Shown here: one piece after another, positions 33,221 through 42,199 of the stretch
Position numbering within the stretch: the stretch's first letter is position 1
How the letters are laid out: each line of letters begins with the position of its first letter
Translations under genes and position numbers: made by a program
Source of the DNA: Megaustenia siamemsis
Lineage: Eukaryota > Mollusca > Gastropoda > Stylommatophora > Ariophantidae
Assembly (NCBI GenBank): GCA_032433765.1
Contig: JAVIAB010000046.1
Span: forward strand, 67,103,181-67,167,180
Length of the DNA: 64,000 nt
Reading direction: 5' to 3'
The notes under the pieces: generated by a model
The model's input: only the letters and a program-made list of their open reading frames with translations
Told to the model about the DNA's origin: nothing
Databases searched by the model: none

Positions 33221-34224
33221 CATGACAACAGTAAGTATTCAGATGAAGCTCAAAAGACAACAACGAAGCAGGAAAACTAGAAAAGGTAAAAGATGTGGTT
33301 TGAAATTGTCGAAGTGTGAGAGGCTAGCCCTAAAGTATGTGCGCGTTGCATATTGGAATTGTGGGTCCATAAATCAACGACGGCCCATTCTTGATAAGCT
33401 ACTGTGCGGCACCGATATAATGGTTTTACAAGAAACTCTTCTTGGTGATATGACGGTTAGTACCCCTAGATTTCATTGTACAATAGACGACACCTTGGAC
33501 AGGCCATCCTTGTGCGCAACAATATGGTGGCAGCTGAGGTTGATATATCTGCGTGGAACAATGCAGAATTGCAGGTACATGCGGTTAGGGTGCAGACCCC
33601 AGTTCATTTCGTGATTGTTAATGTGTATGCCTGTAATGGGAAGGTGAACACACAACAATGGCAGAATCTCTTCGAGTTCGATGAAGAGAATGTCATTTTC
33701 TGCGGAGACTTTAATGCTAGAGGAAACCAGTGGGGTAACGTCATAACCAACAAGCAGGGAGAAGACCTAGAGAATGCACTGGTGTCGGCCGATTTAGTGT
33801 GCTTGAATGATGGAAGGGCAACGAGAGTGGCCACTCGAACAGGGGACTTTGATAGTGTCATAGACCTGGCACTGGTGTCTTCCACCATCGCACCGGTTTG
33901 CAGGTGGAGTGCACTGGGGTTCCACGGAAGTGATCATTATCCATGTGTCCTCCTAATTGAGAAAGGCGGAAATAGAAGCCAGAAAAGAAAGCTCCACACA
34001 TTCAACTACGAGAAAACAGACCAGGACGTCATTAGCAAAATCAGACATAGGAAACAGAGCGCCCCTCGTAGGAGGCAGGAGAGATGGACGCAGCCACCTT
34101 GGTGGAACGTAGAAGTCGAGGAAGCTTGGCGGAGCAAGAGACAAACGGCCAAGACATGGCAGAAAGCCAGAAGGAATGGAAGAACACAACCTGAGCTCTT
34201 GAAACGTCTGACAGAAAAGCTTTA
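33221..34224 (+). pseudogene. LINE ORF2 5' part: apurinic-type endonuclease, frameshifted
   Basis: The first frame gives a basic leader (KRQQRSRKTRKGKRCG), then RVAYWNCGSIN and MVLQETLLGD, the first two endonuclease motifs (Asn, Glu). Near 33,480 the frame shifts. The second frame holds GDFNARGNQWG (Asp, Asn), FDSVIDLALVS and GSDHYPC (the SDH motif). It is followed by the basic linker PPWWNVEVEEAWRSKRQTAK that usually precedes the RT. The RT is absent and the frame stops at 34,224. Looks like the I/jockey group rather than RTE. It is 3'-truncated, which is unusual for LINEs (they normally lose the 5' end). Confidence 0.82.
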
Positions 34225-34500
34225 AAACAACTGAAAATAAAAAGAGAACTACTAAATACAATTAACACAAGACAAAATGAAATTTTGGGGGCATGTTAAA
34301 AGACACAACAACTTACTAAAAGTAATATTGGAAGGGAAAATACAATGTAAAAGAGGCAGAGGAAGACCAAGACTAACATGGACGAGTAACATCAAACGAT
34401 GGACAAATCAATCTATGACAGCCTGAACCATCAAAGCAAGAAACAGAGTAGAATGGCGATCCATGGTAGCCAACCTTCGTTGCGGAGAAGGCACACGATG
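34225..34500 (+). pseudogene. 3' end of an RTE-like LINE
   Basis: Frames read RELLNTINTRQNEI, then after a frame change HVKRHNNLLKVILEGKIQ, CKRGRGRPRLTWTSNIKRWT and RNRVEWRSMVANLRCGEGTR, followed by stop codons and an ATGATG/(AT)n tail. This is the basic C-terminal tail and 3' terminus of an RTE-like element. It joins the endonuclease fragment without any intervening unique sequence. Confidence 0.75.
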
Positions 34501-34504
34501 ATGA

Positions 34505-34538
<34 letters not shown>

Positions 34539-34600
34539 AACATACATGCACATATATATATATACCTATATATACATAAAAATATACCAATACCTGCACA
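34501..34600. repeat. (AT)n-rich microsatellite
   Basis: Alternating TA with interspersed CATACATG and ACCTATATATACATA. It merges with the outer end of the Penelope-like terminal repeat. Confidence 0.8.
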
Positions 34601-35013
34601 TATGAACACATACATGCATATGCACACCCATACGGGGACAATCATATATGTGTAGAAATGTGCTCATAACGCCCACATAACCAGAAGAGCACACATCGAG
34701 GTCAGTGTGCATATACAAAGGAGAAAGAATAGAACAGAAGAATGAGAGATACTCGAAAGGCGAAAGAGTGAGATGTCTGAGAGTGTGGTACAATAAGGAA
34801 CATGTGAAAGGGAAGCAGTGCAGACAAAAAAGGTATAGGAGACCATCGAAGTGTCGCAGTGGGGTCTAGTGGAGGAGCGCTATCATCGTGGATAGACTAA
34901 AGTGTCCAGACATGGGCAGCAGAGAAGACTATGCAATAGGGAAGGAGTAACTAAAGGGAAACTATGTGTACGAGTGAGATACATTCATGCCTCGTGGGGT
35001 CAGCGAACCAAAT
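34530..35013 (-). repeat. left inverted terminal repeat of a Penelope-like element
   Basis: Reverse complement of 35,391-35,842 with moderate divergence. Matches include CATGCCTCGTGGGGTCAGCG, GAGTGAGATACATTCATG, AGTGTCCA.ACATGGGCAGCA and CATAACCAGAAGAGCACAC. Penelope-like elements are known for terminal repeats that may lie in direct or inverted orientation around a single ORF. Confidence 0.8.
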
Positions 35014-35390
35014 GGGATTATATAGCGATTGGTACGGCCCCTTCCGGTCGTAACTGTATCACCTGCGTCTATGTGCTCCCTACTGACTCGGTCTTATTCC
35101 CTAATGGACGGTTCGACATCAAGCATGGCTTCACGTGTGTGTCCCGAAACATCATTTATGCCATCATATGCCAACGATGCCACATGACTTACATTGGCGA
35201 GTCTGGGAGACGATTAGCGTCAATATTTTGTGAACATCTACGAGATGTTCAACAGAATACTGGCACCCCAGTGTCTTCCCATTTCAATTCATCAGACCAC
35301 AAGGGCAAAGACGACGTCCGCATCACTGGTATTATCCTTTGCCACTTTTTTCCGTAGCCGGTCTGCTTTGGAGAATCGCCTTATAGACTA
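35014..35390 (+). pseudogene. GIY-YIG endonuclease end of a Penelope-like element
   Basis: The frame encodes CITC, KHGFTC, then NIIYAIICQRCHMTYIGESG, the GIY-YIG core in its Penelope form (IYxI ... YIGES) with the C-x2-C between. It continues with RRLASIFCEHLRDVQQNTGT, PVSSHFNSSDHKGKDDVRIT and GI. In another frame ENRLID, a stop, and FGSLTPRGMN complete the usual C-terminus, running a few codons into the right terminal repeat. The reverse transcriptase is absent. The normal catalytic Arg region reads LASIFCEH. A truncated, decayed copy. Confidence 0.8.
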
Positions 35391-35842
35391 ATTTGGTTCG
35401 CTGACCCCACGAGGCATGAATGTATCTCACTCGTACACATAGTTTTCCTTTAGTTACTCCTTCCCTATTGCATAGTCTTCTCTGCTGCCCATGTTTGGAC
35501 ACTTTAGTCTATCCACGATTATTAGCTCTCCACACCGCGATACTTCGGGGGTCTTCTACACCTCTTTTGTTTGTGCTACTTACCCCTCATATGTTTTTAT
35601 TGTACCCCACTCTCTGACATCTCACTCATTCCTCCTTTCTAGTACCTGCTATTCATCTCTTCTATTCTTTCTCCTTTGTGTTTGCACACTGACCTCGGTG
35701 TGTGCTCTTCTGGTTATGTGGGCGCTATGCGCACATTCCTATACATATATGATTGTCTCCATATGGGTGTGAATATTATTGTATGTGTTCATTTGTATGG
35801 GTATAGGTATATATGTGTATGTATGTTTATATGTTTGAACAC
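35391..35842 (+). repeat. right inverted terminal repeat of the Penelope-like element
   Basis: Pairs with 34,530-35,013. It starts in the C-terminal codons of the endonuclease and runs through pyrimidine-rich sequence to CATATATGATTGTCTCCATA and a TATGT-rich end. Confidence 0.8.
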
Positions 35843-35961
35843 TGTCTAGGCTACCCCGACTACAAAGACACTAACAATGTCAATAAGTATCAAAGGGCCC
35901 ACACATACATGTATATACACACATGCAAATGCGTATATATATATATATAGCCTAGACAGTG
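35840..35961. repeat. 14-bp perfect inverted repeat around 94 bp
   Basis: CACTGTCTAGGCTA at 35,840-35,853 is the exact complement of TAGCCTAGACAGTG at 35,948-35,961. The right end continues CAGTGGTTCCCCACC, reminiscent of hAT-type termini. It may be a tiny non-autonomous element or a chance hairpin. The interior has an AT microsatellite. Confidence 0.45.
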
Positions 35962-36204
35962 GTTCCCCACCCCCCCCCCCACGAACATTTTAGAACCCTT
36001 ACATGGTTTGACCCTTCGACCAGCAGGGTGTTTACAGCGCACAACCGCCAATTTTTCTTTCTCATTCCGGCCACCGTCCACGACACAGGGAAGACATTTG
36101 TCTTGTCTGAAACCAGTTTTGATTATTTTGTTTTGGATGTTTCATTACTAGTTAGCTAAGTAAGATTATTTTTATTTACTTACATATCTGTGAGTATGTT
36201 TGCT
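35962..36204. other. single-copy AT-rich sequence with a poly-C run
   Basis: A poly-C run lies near 35,970-35,981. No coding feature supported. Confidence 0.45.
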
Positions 36205-36209
36205 TGTTC

Positions 36210-36240
36210 CTGATGAAGGCCTATTGTGCCGAAACGTTGT
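36210..36240 (+). ncRNA. hammerhead-like ribozyme core (PLE-type)
   Basis: CTGATGA is followed by an extra A, a GGC/GCC three-pair stem with a 7-nt loop, and then GAAACGTTG. CUGANGA...GAAA is the conserved core of hammerhead ribozymes, which are known in the terminal repeats of Penelope-like elements. The motif lies about 370 bp downstream of a Penelope-like terminal repeat. The extra A after CUGAUGA and the short stem are non-canonical, and stems I and III and the cleavage site are not clear, so activity is unproven. Compare 42,637-42,667. Confidence 0.4.
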
Positions 36241-36356
36241 TTAAATTTGTGTCGTCTATCAATCACGTAAAGCTTTTACCATTTTACAAATATTTTTATT
36301 GCTATTCTCTCTTATCTGTGGACATGTTCTGGGTGCAATGATGATGGCACGCAAAT

Positions 36357-36418
36357 AACTCATTAACTCAATAACTCAATAACTCAAATAACTCATTAAC
36401 TCAATAACTCAATAATCT
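36357..36418. repeat. AACTCAATA-type short tandem repeat
   Basis: Seven or so imperfect 8-12-bp units (AACTCATT, AACTCAAT, AACTCAAAT) about 75 bp upstream of the host gene's start codon. Confidence 0.85.
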
Positions 36419-36492
36419 TTGTGACAGCCATTTTTGCCTATATCCTTTGTGTTGACTGTTTGTTTACTCCACATCCAGAAACAACAACAACA

Positions 36493-36653
36493 ATGATGGC
36501 GTCAACAACCACCACCCTGCCGTCAGTGGCACTACCACTACTACTACTACTACAAGTGGTAGCCACTAATCTTACAGTCTCGATTTGCATCTCATACGAG
36601 GGAACATCGACAAATTTGTTTCACGTTAATTTTGACAACGAGACTTTCAAACA
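36493..36653 (+). CDS. exon 1 of a type I membrane protein gene: signal peptide
   Basis: Starts at the first of two adjacent ATGs, in good context (A at -3; the second ATG has A at -3 and G at +4). It encodes 53 residues plus two bases. Residues 1-24 form a signal peptide: polar Thr-rich n-region, LPLLLLLQVVA core, cleavage likely after Ala24. The mature chain begins TNLTVSICISYEG, with N-glycosylation sites at N26 and N49 and the first ectodomain Cys (C32). The exon ends at AAACA|GTGAGT, a strong 5' splice site, phase 2. Upstream frame without ATG is not expected to be translated. Confidence 0.8.
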
Positions 36654-36671
36654 GTGAGTAGAAGAGTTCAC

Positions 36672-37254
36672 GTTGATCTCTAGTACACGTTAAACTTAAC
36701 GAAATTGATCTCTAGTACACGTTAAACTTAACGAGATTGATCTCTAGTACACGTTAAACTTAGCGAGATTGATCTCTAGTACACGTTAAACTTAACGAAA
36801 TTGATCTCTAGTACACGTTAAACTTAACGAGATTGATCTCTAGTACACGTTAAACTTAACGAAATTGATCTCTAGTACACGTTAAACTTAACGAGATTGA
36901 TCTCTAGTACACGTTAAACTTAACGAAATTGATCTCTAGTGCACGTTAAACTTAACGAGATTGATCTCTAGTACACGTTAAACTTAGCGAGATTGATCTT
37001 TAGTACACGTTAAACTTAGCGAGATTGATCGCTAGTACACGTTAAACTTAGCGAGATTGATCTCTAGTACACGTTAAACTTAGCGAGATTGATCTCTAGT
37101 ATACGTTAAACTTAGCGAGATTGATTTCTAGTACACGTTAAACTTAGCGAGATTGATCTCTAGTACTCGTTAAACTTAGCGAGATTGATCTCTAGTACAC
37201 GTTAAACTTAGCGAGATTGATCTCTAGTACACGTTAAACTTAGCGAGATTGATC
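36672..37254. repeat. 32-bp minisatellite (intron)
   Basis: About 18 copies of GATTGATCTCTAGTACACGT TAAACTTAACGA. The first half alternates TTAACGAAA and TTAACGAGA endings; the second half is fixed for TTAGCGAGA. Each early unit has a CGTTAA/TTAACG inverted pair. Confidence 0.95.
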
Positions 37255-37275
37255 TGAATTTTGCACTATTGTTGG

Positions 37276-37504
37276 GTAGGTTGTTCTCTAGAACACAGTA
37301 GCTGTGAGATTCTTCTCTAGAACACAGTAGCTGTGAGATTGTTCTCTAGAACACAGTAGCTGTGAGATTGTTCTCTAGAACACAGTAGCTGTGAGATTGT
37401 TCTCTAGAACACAGTAGCTGTGAGATTGTTCTCTAGAACACAGTAGCTGTGAGATTGTTCTCTAGAACACAGTAGCTGTGAGATTGTTCTCTAGAACACA
37501 TTAG
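37276..37504. repeat. 29-bp minisatellite (intron)
   Basis: Eight nearly identical copies of GATTGTTCTCTAGAACACAG TAGCTGTGA, each containing the palindrome TTCTCTAGAA. Confidence 0.95.
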
Positions 37505-37574
37505 AGAATCTTAAAGAGATCTTTTATGTGTCTAAGATACGTAAAACACATGCCTGATGTTACTACGTTTGTTC

Positions 37575-37707
37575 ACTCATTTCTGGACTGATTTCGCACT
37601 CTTCGCATGATGATTCTTAGTAATATCTTAGTCATGTGACTCATAAGGCTTATTGTGCGATGATCATCGCATTCAATCGCACCCGATTTCTTTGGTAGGG
37701 CTATTAA
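37575..37707 (-). pseudogene. RTE-like LINE fragment in the intron (antisense)
   Basis: The minus strand reads IALPKKSGAIECDDHRTISL, MSHMTKILLRIIMRRVRN, nearly identical to the RT segment at about 27,450-27,575 in this window. Only about 130 bp remains. It directly abuts the 46-bp array. Confidence 0.88.
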
Positions 37708-38005
37708 TGTTTGATGATACTCCACTTGTTTCCACCATGTGATGTTGCTAGCTTGTTTGATGATACTCCACTTGTTTCCACCATGTGATGTTGCTAGCTT
37801 GTTTGATGATACTCCACTTGTTTCCACCGTGTGATGTTGCTAGCTTGTTTGATGATACTCCACTTGTTTCCACCATGTGATGTTGCTAGCTTGTTTGATG
37901 ATACTCCACTTGTTTCCACCGTCTAATGTTGTTTGTTATTTTGATTATACTCCACTTGCTCCCATCGTCTGTTGTGTGTTTGTTTGATGATACTCCACTT
38001 GTTTC
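37708..38005. repeat. 46-bp minisatellite (intron)
   Basis: Six to seven copies of GATGATACTCCACTTGTTTC CACCATGTGATGTTGCTAGC TTGTTT. The last two copies are diverged. Confidence 0.93.
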
Positions 38006-38740
38006 CAACATTGGTTAAGCTACATGTCTCAACATTGGTTAAGCTACATGTCTCAACATTGGTTAAGCTACATGTCTCAACATTGGTTAAGCTACATGTC
38101 TCAACATTGGTTAAGCTACATGTCTCAACATTGGTTAAGCTACATGTCTCAACATTGGTTAAGCTACATGTCTCAACATTGGTTAAGCTACATGTCTCAA
38201 CATTGGTTAAGCTACATGTCTCAACATTGGTTAAGCTACATGTCTCAACATTGGTTAAGCTACATGTCTCAACATTGTTTAAGCTACATGTCTCAACATT
38301 GGTTAAGCTACATGTCTCAACATTGTTTAAGCTACATGTCCCAACACTGGTTAAGCTACATGTCTCAACATTGGTTAAGCTACATGTCCCAACATTGGTT
38401 AAGCTACATGTCTCAACATTGGTTAAGCTACATGTCTCAACATTGGTTAAGCTACATGTCCCAACACTGGTTAAGCTACATGTCTCAACATTGGTTAAGC
38501 TACATGTCTCAACATTGGTTAAGCTACATGTCCCAACACTGGTTAAGCTACATGTCTCAACATTGGTTAAGCTACATGTCTCAACATTGGTTAAGCTACA
38601 TGTCCCAACATTGGTTAAGCTACGTGTTGCAACATAGATCAAGCTACTTATCCCAATATTAGTCGAGCTACGTGTCCCAACATTGGTTGAGCTGCGTGTC
38701 CCAACATTGGTTGAGCTGCGTGTCCCAACATTGGTTGCAT
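38006..38740. repeat. 24-bp minisatellite (intron)
   Basis: About 30 copies of ACATTGGTTAAGCTACATGT CTCA, with CCCAACACTGG variants recurring at multi-unit spacing. The final copies (from 38,625) are degenerate. The period of 24 keeps frames open on both strands; these are not genes. Confidence 0.95.
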
Positions 38741-38914
38741 CATGTCTCCCCGTGTGACTGACTTGACATTTAGTTACTGCAACATGTGACGTCAGCATTT
38801 CTCACTCTGTCACTTCCGGTGACGACATTCATGATCGTCCTCAAACAAAAGCCCTAGAAGGTTTGTTTATTTCTATTTTCACTTACCAAACATTGCTACT
38901 GTCACGTGACAAGA

Positions 38915-38957
38915 GTGTGTGTCTGTGTGTGTCTGTGTGTGTCTGTCTATGTGTGTG
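38915..38957. repeat. TG-rich microsatellite
   Basis: GTGTGTGTCTGTGTGTGTCTG, four imperfect 10-bp units. Confidence 0.8.
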
Positions 38958-39452
38958 CACTAGCTCAAGACTAAATAGATCGTCAGACAGTCAGACACAC
39001 CTGTGATTGGTTTCTTGATGCTCATCGTCACCTCATGTTACACATGTCAGATGTCAATGTCGATGTCAAAGATATACTGGTCGCCATTCCTCCAGAGCGC
39101 TAAGATCCTATCCTAAAAGTTGCCCAGAGTTTTAACTGGACAGGTTCAACACTTTCTTGAGATCACAAGACAAGGATCATGGCTACCTGTAGCTACCTGT
39201 AGCTAACAGAGTTTCACTGCCGAGAGATCAAGTCCTGACATTTGAACATTTCACATCACCCACACATCGAGTCACGTGTCTCTTAGTTGTGCTATTTGAT
39301 TCTTTTTAACTGGAGATTTTTTTTAAAGTGTCTTTAAGATATGGAGTAAAACAAGACGGCGTTTAATTATTTATTTTTGGTCACTTTTCACATTAAAAAA
39401 AAATAAATGAAACCAATAAAAGCATTTTTTTAAATATTTCCTTTCATCGTAG
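38958..39452 (+). other. 3' part of the intron, unique sequence and splice acceptor
   Basis: No repeat family recognised. T/A-rich toward the 3' end, finishing with the acceptor TTTCCTTTCATCGTAG at 39,437-39,452. Confidence 0.6.
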
Positions 39453-40398
39453 ATTTTACGACTGCCTGGCTCAGAGGAATGTGTCCACTTGTGATCTTCA
39501 ACTCGAATATGATCCTCAAAACCCGTACAGCGGCAACGACACGCGTGTTGTCAGAGTTGATAAAGGGAGAGCAACTAACAGTCCACTCAGCGGCAACTAC
39601 TTCACATGCAGCCATAGACCCAGTAATAACAGAATCAGCTGTCAACGATCAACTCAAGGAAGTTGTGAGAGTTTGTGTCAAGTCTTTAGACTGGGAGGCG
39701 TGGCCTGTGACGTGGCGTGTGTCACAATACGGTGGTCATTTAGCAATGAGAGGATCTTGTACGACAGCTCAACGGACAACATCGATGATTGTAGTGGGCC
39801 ATGTAGGCCAGGATCTACCTCTGTTCTTGTCCCAAACACAACCTCTGCTGTTGTTACAAACACAACCTCTGCTGTTGTTACAAACACAACCTCTGTTGTT
39901 GTCCAAAACACAACCTCTGTTGTTGTCCCAGCCGACACTGATACACAAAGCGATAACAAGGTGCCAGTTATCGTTGGAGTTATCTGTGGCGTGCTTGTCT
40001 TAGTTATAGCAGTTATTGTCGTTATTTGTGTCTGGAGGCGGAGACAGCGACGTAAGGGAGACAATCCTGCATGTACCGATGACTCACAACACGGAACTGT
40101 CCAGCACGAGAAAGGAGCTCACATCTTGTCTAAATGTTCAAATGTCCCCAGTGCTACTTTCACCCACACAGAAAGAGGGAGCAATCAAGATGGAGATTTG
40201 GATAATGGCTACTACACGATTGATTACGGCTTCAGTTCAAGGAAATATGAAAACTTGCCGGGACGTTCTCATGGAGAAATCAGTGGCGAGAGAGTTAGTG
40301 AAAGGATGACACAGGGAGCTGTCACAGACCAGGCAGGAGAATATTGTAAATACATTATAGACACTGACAGAGTTACGGAGATCAGTTATTATTCATAA
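39453..40398 (+). CDS. exon 2 of the type I membrane protein gene
   Basis: Joined in phase 2 to exon 1 it gives a 368-residue protein ending TEISYYS. Ectodomain: ten Cys here (11 with exon 1), N-glycosylation sites NVS and NDT, and a cluster FTC...ISC...GSC..LC...VAC..AC over residues about 105-150. Stalk: about residues 177-213, an 8-residue repeat of the type NTTSAVVT encoded by 24-bp repeats, with four NTT sites. Membrane helix: residues 224-248 (VPVIVGVICGVLVLVIAVIV then VICVW), followed by RRRQRRK, the stop-transfer signal. Tail: residues 249-368 with Tyr motifs NGYYTIDYGF and KYENLP (Y-x-N and Y-x-x-L types) that could recruit SH2 proteins or adaptors. Likely a cell-surface receptor or adhesion protein; family not recognised. 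Confidence 0.8.
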
Positions 40399-40423
40399 AG
40401 TGGTGATTTTGTCAGCTCTACAG

Positions 40424-40544
40424 CTTGGCTCAGAAATTGGACAACTCTGAGGAAGGTGTCGGAACATCCGACCCCACGAACGTGTACTCGAGGTTTGGTG
40501 AGAATGTCAAGGTCAACCCTTACAACACTTTGTCCGGGTCACAG
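40424..40544 (+). CDS. possible extra or alternative 3' exon
   Basis: An open frame from 40,425 reads LAQKLDNSEEGVGTSDPTNV, YSRFGENVKVNPYNTLSGSQ. It has a second set of tail-like Tyr motifs (an N-P-Y motif among them). It is preceded by the acceptor-like GTCAGCTCTACAG and followed by CACAG|GTTTGT, a weak donor. The needed phase is 2, which matches exon 1's donor but no strong donor in exon 2. It could be an alternative tail, a duplicated exon remnant or non-coding. Confidence 0.35.
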
Positions 40545-41037
40545 GTTTGTTCGTTTCACAAGCAATGGCAAATGTCAAGTCTGAGTGGATATCAAGTTGT
40601 TCACTTTACAAACAATGGCAAATGTCAATTCTGAGTGGACATCAAGTTGTTCACTTTACAAACAATGGCAAATGTCAATTCTGAGTGGACATCAAGTTGT
40701 TCACTTTACAAACAATGGCAAATGTCAAGTCTGTGAGGACATCAAGTTGTTCACTTTACAAACAATGGCAAATGTCAAGTCTGAGTGGACATCAAGTTGT
40801 TCACTTTACAAACAATGGCAAATGTCAAGTCTGAGTGGACATCAAGTTGTTCACTTTACAAACAATGGCAAATGTCAAGTCTGAGTGGACATCAAGTTGT
40901 TCACTTTACAAACAATGGCAAATGTCAAGTCTGAGTGGATATCAAGTTGTTCACTTTACAAACAATGGCAAATGTCAAGTCTGAGTGGACATCAAGTTGT
41001 TCACTTTACAAACAATGGCAAATGTCAAGTCTGAGTG
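40545..41037. repeat. 50-bp minisatellite
   Basis: About ten copies of GTCTGAGTGGACATCAAGTT GTTCACTTTACAAACAATGG CAAATGTCAA, almost identical. It starts right at the end of the possible extra exon. Confidence 0.95.
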
Positions 41038-41086
41038 GAAACACGGAACTCAAAACTGAGAATAAGAAGTTTGAACTTGACGGCAG

Positions 41087-41335
41087 AAGACAAGACTGGA
41101 TCAACCAACGTTTCGACCTGACAATATTGTCAGTTACAACAAGACTGGATCAACCAACGTTTCGACCTGACAATATTGTCAGTTACAACAAAACTGGATC
41201 AACCAACGTTTCGACCTGACAATATTGTCAGTTACAACAAGACTGGATCAACCAACGTTTCGACCTGACAATATTGTCAGTTACAACAAGACTGGATCAA
41301 CCAACGTTTCGACCGGACAATATTGTCAGTTACAA
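41087..41335. repeat. 49-bp tandem repeat containing a CGAAACGTTGG core
   Basis: Five copies of AAGACTGGATCAACCAACGT TTCGACCTGACAATATTGTC AGTTACAAC. Read on the minus strand, each has the 16-bp palindrome CTGACAATATTGTCAG followed by GTCGAAACGTTGG, the same 13 bases as in the hammerhead-like motif at 42,656-42,667. Confidence 0.93.
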
Positions 41336-41342
41336 CAATAAA
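41336..41342 (+). promoter_or_regulatory. AATAAA polyadenylation-like signal
   Basis: CAATAAATA just after the 49-bp array, about 940 bp downstream of the membrane protein stop codon. A possible 3' end signal for that gene, though a closer one could be used. Confidence 0.2.
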
Positions 41343-41364
41343 TATGCACATTTGTTTCTGTCAT

Positions 41365-42155
41365 GAGACCTCACGTCGTTATCTGCGACATTCACGTTGT
41401 TATCTGTGACATTCACGTCGTTATCTGTGATATTCACGTCGTTATCTGTGACATTCACGTCGTTATCTGTGACATTCACGTCGTTATCTGCGCCATTCAC
41501 GTCGTTATCTGTGCCATTCACATCGTTATCTGTGCCATTCACTTCGTTATCTGTGCCATTTACGTCGTTATCTGTGCCATTCACATCGTTATCTGTGCCA
41601 TTCACTTCGTTATCTGTGCCATTCACTTCGTTACCTGTGCCATTCACTTCGTTATCTGTGCCATTCACTTCGTTACCTGTGCCATTCACTTCGCTATCTG
41701 TGCCATTCACGTCGTTATCTGTGCCATTAACTTCGTTATCTGTGCCATTCATTTCGTTATCTGTGCCATTCACTTCGTTACCTGTGCCATTCACGTCGTT
41801 ATCTGTGCCATTAACTTCGTTATCTGTGCCATTCATTTCGTTATCTGTGCCATTCACGTCGTTATCTGTGCCATTCATTTCGTTACCTGTGCCATTCACG
41901 TCGTTATCTGTGCCATTAACTTCGTTATCTGTGCCATTAACTTCGTTATCTGTGCCATTCATTTCGTTATCTGTACCATTCATTTCGTTATCTGTGCCAT
42001 TAACTTCGTTATCTGTGCCATTAACTTCGTTATCTGTGCCATTCATTTCGTTACCTGTGCCATTAACTTCGTTACCTGTGCCATTCACTTCGTTACCTGT
42101 GCCATTAACTTCGTTATCTGTGCCATTCACGTCGTTATCTGCGCCATTCTGTGAC
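41365..42155. repeat. 21-bp minisatellite
   Basis: About 37 copies of CGTTATCTGTGCCATTCACT T. Variants are CATTTCG, CACGTCG, TAACTTCG and TTACCTG. The first six copies have GACATTC in place of GCCATTC. The multiple-of-three period opens frames on both strands (VPFTSLS on +, NEVNGTD on -), which are not supported as genes. Confidence 0.95.
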
Positions 42156-42199
42156 CCCTTCTCTCCAGTGTTCTGTACCCCCCCCCCCCTTTTCCTTCT

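Larger units (their letters stand above)
36654..39452 (+). other. intron of the membrane protein gene
   Basis: 2,799 bp, beginning GTGAGTAG and ending TTTCCTTTCATCGTAG, a pyrimidine-rich acceptor. Contents in order: 32-bp array, 29-bp array, an antisense RTE-like fragment, 46-bp array, 24-bp array, a TG-rich microsatellite and about 490 bp of unique sequence. Confidence 0.75.

Noticed and set aside
41087..41335. 49-bp units as active hammerhead ribozymes
   Set aside because: They share GTCGAAACGTTGG but lack the CUGANGA core (the catalytic G is replaced), so no active fold is expected.
41330..42154. NEVNGTD and VPFTSLS repeat frames as glycoproteins
   Set aside because: 21-bp array with frames open on both strands. 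Although the minus frame has many N-G-T sites, nothing indicates a promoter, start or membrane signal.
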